Origin: Amphiplicatus metriothermophilus
GTDB lineage: Bacteria > Pseudomonadota > Alphaproteobacteria > Caulobacterales > Parvularculaceae
Assembly (NCBI RefSeq): GCF_900199215.1
Contig: NZ_FZQA01000001.1
Span: forward strand, 806,001 to 870,000
DNA: 64,000 nucleotides
Direction of reading: 5' to 3'
How positions within the stretch are numbered: the first letter of the stretch is position 1; the number at the start of each line of letters is the position of its first letter. Of this stretch, positions 35,701-43,948 are shown one piece after another. Both the position numbers and the translations under genes were made by a program. The notes beneath the pieces were generated by a model. That model had not been told where the DNA came from and did no database searches. It worked only from the letters and a program-made list of their open reading frames with translations.

Positions 35701-35745
35701 GACGTCGAACGGACGAAGGTTGCTGCGAAGGGTCGGGATTGAGCG

Positions 35746-36012
35746 TTACGCGCCGGCGATGAGGGGCAGGATCCGGTTGTCGAAGAGGGCGAGCAGAAGC
35801 CGCGCGGCGAAGCTCGAACACAACAGGAAAGCGATCAGCATGGCGATCAGCTTGGGCACGAAGGTGAGGGTGAGCTCCTGCACGGAGGTCAGCGCCTGAA
35901 GAAGGCCGACGATGACGCCGACGACGAGCGCGGTGAGCAGAAGCGGCGAGGCGATCCACACCCCGGCCCACAGCGACGCGCGCAACGCATCGAGGATTTG
36001 CGCTTCATTCAT
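35746..36012 (-). CDS. fliQ: Flagellar export protein FliQ
   Basis: An 88-residue protein with two membrane helices (about 17-38 and 48-72). VGVIVGLLQALTSVQELTLTFVPKL is the conserved FliQ core. It is part of the FliPQR gate, placed between fliE and flhA. Confidence 0.96.
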   Translation of the reverse strand: MNEAQILDALRASLWAGVWIASPLLLTALVVGVIVGLLQALTSVQELTLTFVPKLIAMLIAFLLCSSFAARLLLALFDNRILPLIAGA

Positions 36013-36030
36013 AAGATGGCCCTCCCGCCG

Positions 36031-36366
36031 TCAGACCGGCATCCGCATGAGTTCCTGATAGGCTTCGATGACCTGGTTGCGCAGCGTGACCGCCGTCTCG
36101 ACGGCGAGCTCGGCGGCGGCGAGCGCTTCGACCACGGAGTGGGGGTCGGCCTTGCCCGCCATGAAATCGGCGGCGACGGCTTCGCTTTTCGCCACGGTCT
36201 CGGCGAAATCCTTGACGAGCTCGGCCGGCTTGAAGCCGCCGTCGCCCGCCGTCGAGCCGGCCTGCGCGCCCGCTTTCAGGCCGGCGCCGGCCTTGTTCTG
36301 CGCGCCGCCCAGAAGCTCCCTGGCCGCGCCGTAGGTTCTTGCTGCGTTGAAGGCGTTGACGTCCAT
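36031..36366 (-). CDS. fliE: Flagellar hook-basal body protein FliE
   Basis: A 111-residue rod adaptor joining the MS ring to the proximal rod. The C-terminal ~65 residues (KSEAVAADFMAGKADPHSVV, VTLRNQVIEAYQELMRMPV) are the conserved FliE helices. The ATG at 36366 is preceded by GAGG nine bases upstream and is preferred over an in-frame TTG at 36375. It follows flgC closely. Confidence 0.95.
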   Translation of the reverse strand: MDVNAFNAARTYGAARELLGGAQNKAGAGLKAGAQAGSTAGDGGFKPAELVKDFAETVAKSEAVAADFMAGKADPHSVVEALAAAELAVETAVTLRNQVIEAYQELMRMPV

Positions 36367-36377
36367 GGCTTGCAACC

Positions 36378-36770
36378 TCAGCGTTTCAGCAGATCGAGAA
36401 GGCTCGAATACATCTCGCGGGCCTGCCGGAAGGCGGCGAGATTGGCCTCATAGGAGCGGCTCGCCTCGCGCGCGTCGGCCATCTCGACCATCAGATTGAC
36501 GTTGGAGAGCGCGACATAGCCGTTTTCATCCGCAAGCGGATGAGCAGGGTCGTATTTCTCTTCCAGGGGAGAGCCGTCGAGCTCGATGCGATCGACCGTC
36601 ACGCGTTCGGCCCCGGCTTTCGCGTCGAACACGTTGTCGAAGGCGAGCGTTTTGCGGTGATAGCCGGGCGTGTCGGCGTTGGCGATGTTCTCGCTGACGA
36701 TGCGGATGCGGAAGCCTTGCGCGTGAAGGCCGCTCGCCGCCGCGCTCATCGATTCGAAGAGAGGGTTCAT
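36378..36770 (-). CDS. flgC: Flagellar proximal rod protein FlgC
   Basis: A 130-residue rod subunit. The N-terminal SGLHAQGFRIRIVSENIANADTPGY is the flagellar rod signature, and the C-terminal VNLMVEMADAREASRSYEANLAAF is the paired coiled segment. It sits between flgB and fliE as usual. Confidence 0.97.
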   Translation of the reverse strand: MNPLFESMSAAASGLHAQGFRIRIVSENIANADTPGYHRKTLAFDNVFDAKAGAERVTVDRIELDGSPLEEKYDPAHPLADENGYVALSNVNLMVEMADAREASRSYEANLAAFRQAREMYSSLLDLLKR

Positions 36771-36782
36771 CGTTCAGCCTCC

Positions 36783-37145
36783 TCAAACCTGTCGGCGCAG
36801 GCTCGCGCGCAGAATGTCGACGGTCTTCTTGTAGATGGCCGTCGCCGCGTCATGGGCGCCCTTCGCTTCGGCCGCGCGCAGCATCTGGTCTTCGAGCGAT
36901 ACGTTGTTTCCGTTCGGCGATTCGAGGCCCGGCGCGCTGATCTTGACGACGCGCCAGTCGATCCGGTCGGCGGCGCCGTCAAGCCGCGCCCGGCGGGCGT
37001 AGGCTTCGCCGAAGGCTTCGAGATCCTTCGCGCGGTAGCCGGCCGTGTCGGCGTTGGCGATGTTCTCGGCGATGAGCCCGTGACGCTGGGCGGCGTGACG
37101 CGCCATCGCCGACGCGACATTGAGAATTTTCAGATCGTCGAGCAT
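36783..37145 (-). CDS. flgB: Flagellar proximal rod protein FlgB
   Basis: A 120-residue rod subunit, the first gene of the export/rod operon. HAAQRHGLIAENIANADTAGYRAKD is the rod signature; the C-terminal DAATAIYKKTVDILRASLRRQ is the coiled end. It diverges from fliI with 47 bases between starts; the operon promoter must lie there or inside the fliI start. Confidence 0.96.
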   Translation of the reverse strand: MLDDLKILNVASAMARHAAQRHGLIAENIANADTAGYRAKDLEAFGEAYARRARLDGAADRIDWRVVKISAPGLESPNGNNVSLEDQMLRAAEAKGAHDAATAIYKKTVDILRASLRRQV

Positions 37146-37192
37146 ATCGCGACATCCTGTTAAGGATTACATTTTATGAAAATTATGAGCGA

Positions 37193-38539
37193 ATGCTGAA
37201 TATTGGCTTAACCATGATGAAACCGGCGATGCTTCTCGAAGAAACGGCGCGCGGCGCGGCGGCGGCGATCACGCCGGCGAAAATCTGGGGCCGGGTGGCG
37301 GCCGTCGACGGCGGCGCGCTGCGCGTGGCCGGGCTCGAGGGGCGCGCGCGCGTCGGCGACGCCGTCGAAATCGGCGGCGTCCTCGCCGGCGAGGTGATCG
37401 CGATCGACGGGCAAAGCGTCGTGGTCATGCCGAGCATGCCCGTGCACGGAATAGCGGCGGGCGCGCGCGCCTACATCCGGCCGGACGAAGGAGCGTGGCC
37501 GTGCGAGGCCTGGCTCGGGCGCGTGCTCGACGCGTTCGGGCGCGCCTTCGACGGAACGCCGGCGCCGCGGGGAGCTTCGCCGCGCCCGCTCGCCCCGCCC
37601 GCCCTGCCGGTGAGCGCGCGGCGCAGCCTCGGGCCGCGGCTCAATACGGGTCTTGCGGCTTTCGATACGTTTCTGCCGCTCTGCCGGGGCCAGCGCATCG
37701 GCCTGTTCGCGGGCTCGGGCGTCGGCAAGTCGACTCTGCTCGCCGACCTCGCCCGCGGGGTCGAAGCAGACGTCGCCGTGCTCGCGCTCATCGGCGAGCG
37801 CTCGCGCGAAGTGCGCGAGTTCGTCGAGGAGACGCTGGGGCCCGAAGGGCGCAAGCGCGCCGTCGTCATCGTGTCGACCTGCGACGATCCGGCGCCGGTG
37901 AAGCGCCGCGCGGCGCTGCTCGCCATGACGGCGGCGGAATATTTCCGCGACCAGGGCAGGCATGTGCTCTTCGTCTTCGATTCGGTGACGCGCTTCGCCG
38001 AGGCGTACCGGGAGATCGGCCTCACGGCGGGGGAGACGCCGTCCCTGCGCGCCTATCCGCCTTCGACCTTCCGCACGGTCGCCGCGCTCGCCGAGCGCGC
38101 CGGACCCGGCGCGGGGACGGCGGGCGACATCACCGCGATCTTCAGCGTGCTCGTCGCCGGCTCCGACATGGACGAACCCATCGCCGACATGATGCGCGGC
38201 ATTCTCGACGGGCATGTTGTGCTTGAGCGCGCCATCGCCGAGCGCGGGCGTTTTCCCGCCATCGACATCCGCCGCAGCGTGTCGCGCTCGTTGCCCAGGG
38301 CCGCGAGCGAGGAGGAGAACCGTCTGCTGGCGGAAGGTCGTGCGCTCATCGCCGCCTATGAGGAAGCCGCGGCGATGATCCAGACGGGGCTCTATGCGAA
38401 AGGCGGCGATCCGGTGATCGACCGAGCCATCGACGTCTGGCCGGCGCTCGACGCCTTCGTCGCCGGCAAGTCGGGAGGCTGCGAAGAGGCTTTCGCGCGG
38501 CTTTCCTCGATCCTGTCGGCGAGCCGATCCGCAGACTGA
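37193..38539 (+). CDS. fliI: Flagellum-specific ATPase FliI
   Basis: A 448-residue hexameric ATPase related to the F1 beta subunit, which unfolds and releases export substrates. Walker A is AGSGVGKST (173-181), Walker B is VLFVFDSVTRFAEAYREIGL, and IGERSREVREF is conserved. It stands alone on the plus strand inside a minus-strand cluster. Two starts are possible, 37193 and 37214; the latter would put a TTAACC box directly before the ATG. Its 3' end converges on the DUF1217 gene. Confidence 0.97.
   Translation: MLNIGLTMMKPAMLLEETARGAAAAITPAKIWGRVAAVDGGALRVAGLEGRARVGDAVEIGGVLAGEVIAIDGQSVVVMPSMPVHGIAAGARAYIRPDEGAWPCEAWLGRVLDAFGRAFDGTPAPRGASPRPLAPPALPVSARRSLGPRLNTGLAAFDTFLPLCRGQRIGLFAGSGVGKSTLLADLARGVEADVAVLALIGERSREVREFVEETLGPEGRKRAVVIVSTCDDPAPVKRRAALLAMTAAEYFRDQGRHVLFVFDSVTRFAEAYREIGLTAGETPSLRAYPPSTFRTVAALAERAGPGAGTAGDITAIFSVLVAGSDMDEPIADMMRGILDGHVVLERAIAERGRFPAIDIRRSVSRSLPRAASEEENRLLAEGRALIAAYEEAAAMIQTGLYAKGGDPVIDRAIDVWPALDAFVAGKSGGCEEAFARLSSILSASRSAD
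37208..37215 (+). promoter_or_regulatory. TTAACCAT box between flgB and fliI
   Basis: An exact TTAACCAT, resembling the CtrA half-site of Caulobacter relatives, lies 63 bases before flgB on the other strand and overlaps the possible fliI starts. Binding is not shown. Confidence 0.4.
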
Positions 38540-38543
38540 CGGA

Positions 38544-39389
38544 TCAGGCCTGCGACAGAAGCAGGTTCGCCCCGCCGACGCCGCCAAGGCCGTTGTTCTG
38601 CAGCAGCGTCAGCGCCACGCCGGCCGGCGTCGTCAGCGACGGGCCGGCCTCGATCTGGCGAAACAGGAAGAAGCGCTGGATGACCTTCTCCAGGGTCTCC
38701 GGCTCGGCCAGGGCGGCGACGGATTTTTCTCCAAAGAGCTGGCGCGCGCGGTTCTGGAAGAGCTCGACCTGCTTGTCGAGATCGATCTGCGAGACGCCTT
38801 TCGGCATGGCGAGGGCCGTCTCCAGAAAGCGCCGCACGGGCAGCCGGCCGAGCGCCTGCAGCCACATGACGCGATCGTTCTTGCCCCCGGCTGCGATCTC
38901 GGCGATCTCGCGCTTGAAGGTCAGCGCGAGCCGGAAATCCGGATCGGCCTCGCCGACCGCGCGCTCGAACTCCTGCGTCTTGTAGCGGGCGATGACGTCC
39001 TCGACGAAGGTCGGCAGCTGCACCTGCACCGCGCCGACCCCGTCGCCATAGGCGAAAGCCTTCGCCAGCGAGCGATAGCGGTTGTCGGAGAGACGGTTGA
39101 CCAGCGAGCGGGAATCCTCCGTGCTGCTTTCGAGGACTTTCCGGATGAAGGCCCGCTTGTCGATCTCCTCGCCGAGGCCGAAGGCGCCGAGCGCGACGGT
39201 CAGCAGCCGCCGGTCCTGCACCAGCGCCTCGGCGGTGAGCGCCTTGCCGATATTCTCGCGGAAATATTCGATGTTGCGCTGGATCTGGGGCGTGCGTTCG
39301 AGCGCGGACTGCTGGCGCGGCGCCGTCTTCTCAAGGACGCGAAAGCCGGCGTAGCCGCCGATTCCGACGACCGGAAGGAACGTCATCAT
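38544..39389 (-). CDS. DUF1217 flagellar-locus protein
   Basis: A 281-residue, mostly helical protein of the DUF1217 family, found in alphaproteobacterial flagellar clusters. NIEYFRENIGKALTAEALVQDRRLLTVALGAFGL and RFFLFRQIEAGPSL are recognisable. The function is unknown; its start overlaps flbT by four bases, so it is the last gene of the flaF-flbT unit. Confidence 0.85.
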   Translation of the reverse strand: MMTFLPVVGIGGYAGFRVLEKTAPRQQSALERTPQIQRNIEYFRENIGKALTAEALVQDRRLLTVALGAFGLGEEIDKRAFIRKVLESSTEDSRSLVNRLSDNRYRSLAKAFAYGDGVGAVQVQLPTFVEDVIARYKTQEFERAVGEADPDFRLALTFKREIAEIAAGGKNDRVMWLQALGRLPVRRFLETALAMPKGVSQIDLDKQVELFQNRARQLFGEKSVAALAEPETLEKVIQRFFLFRQIEAGPSLTTPAGVALTLLQNNGLGGVGGANLLLSQA

Positions 39390-39823
39390 CCCGCCTTTTC
39401 GAGCGGCGCCTTGGCCGGCGCGGCGAGCGACAGAAGCGCGTTCTCATGCGGCATCACGCGGGCCAGGCGGCGCATGACGTGATAGAATTTCCCCTCCCGC
39501 GCATGGGCGAGCGCCGCGTCGAGATCCTCGCGGCAGATGTGTTCGCCGAAGGCTTGCTGCAGCGCTTCGATCCCGCGGACGAGCTCGGTCTTGGCCTGTT
39601 CGGCGTCGGCTTCGCCGGCGACGGCGAGCTGGGCGGCGTAATAGAGCCGCTTGGCCGGCGTCGTCGCTTCCTCCGGATGCAGCGCGTCGCGCAGGCGAAG
39701 AATGTGCGCGTCCTGCGTGCACACGCGCAGCCGCGCCCGGCGGTCGCCGTTCTCGATCACGACGCCGTTCACGAGAAACTTCTCGTGCGGGCGCAGTCGC
39801 AGAACGAGGCCGCCGCCGTTCAT
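39386..39823 (-). CDS. flbT: Flagellin mRNA regulator FlbT
   Basis: A 145-residue protein. LRLRPHEKFLVNGVVIENGDRRARLRV is the FlbT opening, followed by LRLRDALHPEEATTPAKRLYYAAQ. In Caulobacter FlbT binds the flagellin mRNA leader and limits its translation until the hook is complete. Its start shares one base with the flaF stop (TGATG). The flagellin gene lies upstream with a long leader. Confidence 0.95.
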   Translation of the reverse strand: MNGGGLVLRLRPHEKFLVNGVVIENGDRRARLRVCTQDAHILRLRDALHPEEATTPAKRLYYAAQLAVAGEADAEQAKTELVRGIEALQQAFGEHICREDLDAALAHAREGKFYHVMRRLARVMPHENALLSLAAPAKAPLEKAG

Positions 39824-40218
39824 CACGCGATCTCCGCGACATTCGTCTGGCCCTTGAGGCCGCGCATGATCGAGGTGTTGATGTCGATCAGGATCTGCGC
39901 GTCGGCGTCGCCGCGCATGACCTTGCGCGTGTGCTCGCGGGTGAATTCGAAAAGGTAGAAGATCTTGGAGCGCAGCTCCGCCGGAAGACCGTTGCCTTCG
40001 CGGGAGACGTCGCTCGCCAGCGCCGTCCATAAAGCGAGGTTTTCATGAAGCGCCCCGACGAGGCGGGGAAAGTCGGCGCCGTCGGCCGGCTTGATGTCGG
40101 CCGTTTCCGAAAGGGCGCGCGTGATCCGTGCAAAGACCTTGTACTCGACCTCCCGCGGCGCGCCGATGGAGCGGGTCGCCTGGACGTATGCGTTCTGCGC
40201 GAGCGCGTATTCGTTCAT
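39823..40218 (-). CDS. flaF: Flagellin biosynthesis protein FlaF
   Basis: A 131-residue helical protein. AYVQATRSIGAPREVEYKVFARITRAL and NTSIMRGLKGQ are FlaF signatures. In Caulobacter it works with FlbT in flagellin synthesis or secretion. The start was set at the MNEYALAQNAY methionine. It lies 84 bases after flagellin, beyond a terminator. Confidence 0.95.
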   Translation of the reverse strand: MNEYALAQNAYVQATRSIGAPREVEYKVFARITRALSETADIKPADGADFPRLVGALHENLALWTALASDVSREGNGLPAELRSKIFYLFEFTREHTRKVMRGDADAQILIDINTSIMRGLKGQTNVAEIA

Positions 40219-40259
40219 AATCCTGCGTCTTTCATTCGCCCGAGCTCCCCCGACCAAGG

Positions 40260-40294
40260 AAAACGGGCTGGAGGAGCCGCGCCCCTCCAGCCCG
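40260..40294 (-). terminator. Rho-independent terminator after flagellin
   Basis: A perfect 11-bp stem (40264-40274 with 40284-40294) is followed on the minus strand by four T residues. It lies eight bases after the flagellin stop and separates that gene from flaF. Confidence 0.85.
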
Positions 40295-40302
40295 CGCCGT
40301 CA

Positions 40303-41508
40303 TTAACGGAACAGCGACAGGATCGTCTGCGGCGTCTGGTTGGCGATCGCCAGCGCCTGAATGCCGAGCTGCTGCTGAACCTGAAGGGACTGCAGGCGCG
40401 CCGACGCTTCCTCGATGTCGGCGTCGGTGAGCGCGCTGATGCCCGACTTGAGGTTGTCGACCAGAGCGGTGACGAACTCCTCCTGGATTTCGATGCGCTT
40501 CTGGGCCGAACCGAAGGCCGCCGCCGCATCGATGCCGGTCTGAATGAGCGCTTCGATGTCGGTCAGGGCCTGCTCGGCGCCCGCCGACGTGGTCACGTCG
40601 AAGGTCAGAAGCGTTCCCAGATCGCCGCCAGCCGTGCCGCCGCTATTGTTCGCTTGGGCAAAGGTCAAATTGCTGGCGTCGCCCGGAGCATAGTTAATTG
40701 TAAGAACCGAGTCGGTCGAAGTGGGATCAGAAACGTTCGAGGCGGTGACGGTCACGTTGGCGATGCCAGCCGCATCGATGCGTTCTTTAAGTTCCCGTAC
40801 AACGTCGTTCAGCGTGTCGCCGTTACGAGCGACATAGTCGTAGTCAGTACCGCCCAGCGTGATGCGGAAGCTCTCGCCTTCCGAAATTTCCGTCGCCGTA
40901 TATGTAATCGTGGCCGTCTCACCATCGTCGATCTGGGTACCCACAGCCAAGCCCGTGACTGTGGTCGTCACGTTCCCAGCGCCGGCGCCGAAGGTCTGCT
41001 GGGCGACCTCGAGATTGTTGCGCGCGATCGTGATGTTCGACGCCGTCACCGTGCCGTCTGCGGCGCGGTCGAGCGAGGAGAGAATGTCGACCGAGCCGCC
41101 GCCCCTCAGCAGGTTGAGGCCGCTGAACTGCGCGGCGTTCACGATCGAGGTGATCTGATCGCGAAGCTGCGCGATGTCGGTCTGGATCTTGGACCGGTCG
41201 ATGTTCTCTTCCTGCGCGGCGACGACCAGGTTCTTGATGTCCTGCAGAAGGCTGGTGACGTTCTCCGCCGCGGCGCGGGCGACGCCGACCGTCGACAGGC
41301 CGAGATTGAGCGAGCTCGAGATCGCCTCGAAGCTGTCGGCGTCGGACTGGATGACCGTCGAGACGGCGTAGATGGCCGCGTTGTCCTTGGCGTTGGCGAC
41401 CGACTTGCCGGTCGAGATCTCCTGCTGCACCTGCGCGAGATTGCGGTTGATGCTGCGCAGGGTCGCGAGGGCGACGGTCGCGCTTTCGTTGTTGAGAATG
41501 CTAACCAT
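40303..41508 (-). CDS. Flagellin
   Basis: A 401-residue filament subunit. The N-terminal MVSILNNESATVALATLRSI, with a conserved TGKSVANAKDNAAIYAV helix, and the C-terminal GIQALAIANQTPQTILSLFR form the D0/D1 coiled coil. The middle third (about 190-315) is the exposed variable domain, Thr/Asp/Gly-rich and visibly less GC-biased than the ends. The start was set at 41508; the frame extends upstream without flagellin similarity. It has a long leader and its own terminator. No second flagellin is in the window. Confidence 0.97.
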   Translation of the reverse strand: MVSILNNESATVALATLRSINRNLAQVQQEISTGKSVANAKDNAAIYAVSTVIQSDADSFEAISSSLNLGLSTVGVARAAAENVTSLLQDIKNLVVAAQEENIDRSKIQTDIAQLRDQITSIVNAAQFSGLNLLRGGGSVDILSSLDRAADGTVTASNITIARNNLEVAQQTFGAGAGNVTTTVTGLAVGTQIDDGETATITYTATEISEGESFRITLGGTDYDYVARNGDTLNDVVRELKERIDAAGIANVTVTASNVSDPTSTDSVLTINYAPGDASNLTFAQANNSGGTAGGDLGTLLTFDVTTSAGAEQALTDIEALIQTGIDAAAAFGSAQKRIEIQEEFVTALVDNLKSGISALTDADIEEASARLQSLQVQQQLGIQALAIANQTPQTILSLFR

Positions 41509-41675
41509 GTGCTTCGTCCTGTTCCCTTTGGCGCGTTTTTTCACGCCGTGATTACGCGCCGGCCGGGCTTCGCCCGTCACGCCGGATCTGAGGGTCCTTC
41601 TGACCGGGTGGAACGCGTTCTGACGATTCCACGGTCTTCGATCCTGAAGCTGGGATGATGCTTATCCGCGCGAAT

Positions 41676-41690
41676 ATAAATTTCGGTTAA
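41676..41690 (-). promoter_or_regulatory. TTAA-N7-TTAT box upstream of flagellin
   Basis: Read on the minus strand, TTAA, seven bases, then TTAT: one mismatch from the CtrA consensus TTAA-N7-TTAA. It lies about 170 bases before the flagellin start, in the short AT-rich part of the gap. If it marks the promoter, the leader is about 130-150 bases. Confidence 0.4.
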
Positions 41691-41715
41691 TTTGATGCGA
41701 GCGGCGCAAGAGCGC

Positions 41716-42102
41716 TCAGGCGAGTTTCTGACGGGTAACGCCGGCGCCGGGCGCGAGCAGCTTCTCGCCGGTTTCTCCGTAGACGCCCACATTGCGCTGG
41801 CGGCTGAGGATTTCATTGATCCGCCGGCGCGCTCCGGCGACGCCGGCTTTCGCGGCGTCGATGACCGCTTCGTTTTCCTTCGCCAGTGCGGCGAGCGCGG
41901 CGATCTGCTTGCGCCATGCCGGCGCCTGCGCGGCGATGCGCGGCTCGAGCAGCATCCGGTCGAGCTCTTCGGCGAGCGATTCCTTGCGCGCCGCGACCGG
42001 GCCGAGCGCGTCGTAGCGGCCTTCGAGGATGATCCGCTTTTCCTCCGCGAGCGCGCCGCGCAGCGCTTCGATGACGTCCTTGAGCGTCCTATCGGTCTGC
42101 AT
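41716..42102 (-). CDS. FlgN-like flagellar chaperone
   Basis: A 128-residue helical protein. The central helices and the C-terminal RRINEILSRQRNVGVYGETG segment resemble FlgN, the export chaperone for hook-filament junction proteins. The start at 42102 overlaps the 3' end of the upstream rod-binding gene by 14 bases. Its clients FlgK and FlgL are not in this window. Assignment rests on short similarity and context. Confidence 0.65.
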   Translation of the reverse strand: MQTDRTLKDVIEALRGALAEEKRIILEGRYDALGPVAARKESLAEELDRMLLEPRIAAQAPAWRKQIAALAALAKENEAVIDAAKAGVAGARRRINEILSRQRNVGVYGETGEKLLAPGAGVTRQKLA

Positions 42103-42406
42103 GGCCGGCGTCCTTGTCGCGCAATTGCTCGTAGATTTTCTCGGCGAGGCCGAAGCCGCCCTGCTCGACGATTTCCGCGGCGTATTGCTCGACGAGCAGG
42201 CCGGAGAAGGCTTCGCCGCCGAACCCGCCATTGGCGCCCAGCGATTTGGCCAGTCCGCTATGGGTCAGCATCTGCGCCAGGAACGCCGCCTCGAACGCCC
42301 TGGCGCTTTCGCGCAGCGCCGCCTCGCGCGCAGCCGGATCGGCCGCATGCGGAGCGGGCGGGGCGGAAGGGACGATGCCGGCGGCGAGAACTTCTTTCAT
42401 CGTCAT
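42089..42406 (-). CDS. FlgJ-like rod-binding protein (CheL type)
   Basis: A 105-residue protein matching only the N-terminal rod-binding domain of FlgJ: ESARAFEAAFLAQMLTHSGLAKSLG and GEAFSGLLVEQYAAEIVEQGGFGLAEKIYEQL. It lacks the peptidoglycan hydrolase domain of enteric FlgJ, as is usual in alphaproteobacteria. The start follows AGAGGAG. It diverges from fliK. Confidence 0.88.
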   Translation of the reverse strand: MTMKEVLAAGIVPSAPPAPHAADPAAREAALRESARAFEAAFLAQMLTHSGLAKSLGANGGFGGEAFSGLLVEQYAAEIVEQGGFGLAEKIYEQLRDKDAGHADR

Positions 42407-42456
42407 GCGCTCCTCTTCAGGGCGCGGCTTCAAAGGCTCGGTAACCTTTTTGTCGG

Positions 42457-42464
42457 ATAACCAT
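42457..42464 (+). promoter_or_regulatory. ATAACCAT box between flgJ-like and fliK
   Basis: It matches TTAACCAT at seven of eight positions, 32 bases before the fliK start in a 90-base divergent spacer. A CtrA-type role is inferred only from recurrence at other flagellar promoters. Confidence 0.3.
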
Positions 42465-42496
42465 GCCCATGAAAATTTTAAGAAAGGATTGTGCGC

Positions 42497-43933
42497 ATGG
42501 ACGCGCTTGCCGCTCTCGGCCTCGTCGCGCCTAAGCCGCCGCTGCGGGAAGGCGAAACGCCTGAAGGAACTGCTCCCGCCGGCGGCGAGGGCGGGCCTTT
42601 CGCGCAGGCCTTCGGTCTCGGCGCGCCCCCGCCGCGCGCGGAGATGGCGGCGAACGCCGACGGCCGAGGCGCCCCCGCGCCGCGCCTGCTTCGCATCGCG
42701 CAGGCCGCGCGCGATATCGCCGCCGAAAGCGCCGACGTCATCGTCAACGCCGACGGGTCTCTGGCGCTTGTCGAGGCGCCTTCCGACGACGGCGCGTTCT
42801 CTCCCGAAGCGCCGGAGATCGATTCGCAAACCGATGAAGCGATTGCCCCGGCGACGCAAGAAGCGATTCCTGTACAGATTACAATCGATGGCGGCGAAGG
42901 CGAGTCCGCGCCGGTCCAGTCTCCGCAAGAAGCCTCGCCGACCCGCGGCGCCGATCGCTCCGGGTTCGGCGAAGACGGCGCGGCGCCGATCGAAGGTCCG
43001 CTCGCCGCGAATCCGCGCCGCGAGCCGAGAGAGACCGTCGCGCGCGCCGCGCCGGTCGATCCTGTTCGCGCCGGAGAGCGTGCCGCCGCGCCCGCCGCCG
43101 TCGCCGTCGAGAACGCGGCCCGCGCCGGAGAGAGTTCTCCGGCGCCCGTGGCTTCGCCCGCGCCCCTTGCGGCCGGTTCGGCGCCGCAAGACGCGCCGGC
43201 GCAGATCGCCGCCGCCCCCGCGCCGGGCGATCGCGCCGCGCCCGGCGCGCCGCTCGCCGCTTCGGCGGAAATCGCGCCGAGCGAGGCGCGCCCGGTCGAG
43301 ACGCCGGGCCCGCGCGCAGGCGCCGATGCGGCGCGGCTCCTGGCCGAGGGACGCGCCCGGCTTTCCCTGATCGACCGGCAGGCGGGTCAGCCATTCGCGC
43401 ACGGACTTGAAGCGCTCGCCGCGCGCGAGAGCGCGCCCGCGCCCTTCGCCGCGGCCGGCGACGTCATCCATCTTCAGGCGGGCGAGGGGGCGCCGGTCGA
43501 GACCGCGGCGCGGTCCGAAGCGGCCCGCGCCCAGGCCGGCGCCGACGCGGCCCGGCAGGTGATCGCCTCGATCCGGGCCGAGAAAGGCGCGAGCAGCATC
43601 GACGTGCAGCTCGACCCGCCCGATCTCGGCAAGGTGCGCATCCACTTCGCCATCGACCGGAACGATTCGGTGCTGGCGACGGTTTCGTCCGATCGCGGCG
43701 ACACGCTCGATCTTTTGCGCCGCCATGCGAACGATCTCCTGCGCGGGCTGGAGGATGCAGGCTTCGCTGGCGTGCAGCTTGAATTCGCCGCACACGAACG
43801 AAACGAGCGCGCGCCGGGCGCCGGCGCGCAGGAGGGCGCCGGCTTCGACGCCGCCGAGGACGAAAAGATTGCGCCGCGCCAGGTGACCTATCTCTCCCTG
43901 CGCGAGAACAACCGCCTCGACAGGCTGGTCTAG
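42497..43933 (+). CDS. fliK: Flagellar hook-length control protein FliK
   Basis: A 478-residue secreted ruler. The N-terminal ~340 residues are Ala/Pro/Glu-rich and low complexity, as expected of the ruler part. The C-terminal domain has IDVQLDPPDLGKVRIHFAI and LLRGLEDAGFAGVQLEF, the FliK switch domain that acts on FlhB. The ATG at 42497 has AAAGGA at a proper distance, better than the GTG at 42491. It is followed by flgD. Confidence 0.9.
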   Translation: MDALAALGLVAPKPPLREGETPEGTAPAGGEGGPFAQAFGLGAPPPRAEMAANADGRGAPAPRLLRIAQAARDIAAESADVIVNADGSLALVEAPSDDGAFSPEAPEIDSQTDEAIAPATQEAIPVQITIDGGEGESAPVQSPQEASPTRGADRSGFGEDGAAPIEGPLAANPRREPRETVARAAPVDPVRAGERAAAPAAVAVENAARAGESSPAPVASPAPLAAGSAPQDAPAQIAAAPAPGDRAAPGAPLAASAEIAPSEARPVETPGPRAGADAARLLAEGRARLSLIDRQAGQPFAHGLEALAARESAPAPFAAAGDVIHLQAGEGAPVETAARSEAARAQAGADAARQVIASIRAEKGASSIDVQLDPPDLGKVRIHFAIDRNDSVLATVSSDRGDTLDLLRRHANDLLRGLEDAGFAGVQLEFAAHERNERAPGAGAQEGAGFDAAEDEKIAPRQVTYLSLRENNRLDRLV

Positions 43934-43948
43934 AGCGAGGAACGGATC

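Noticed and set aside
32488..35742. 1,084-codon open frame opposite flhA and fliR
   Set aside because: Arg/Glu/Asp-rich low-complexity translation antisense to clear flagellar genes; no recognisable motif.
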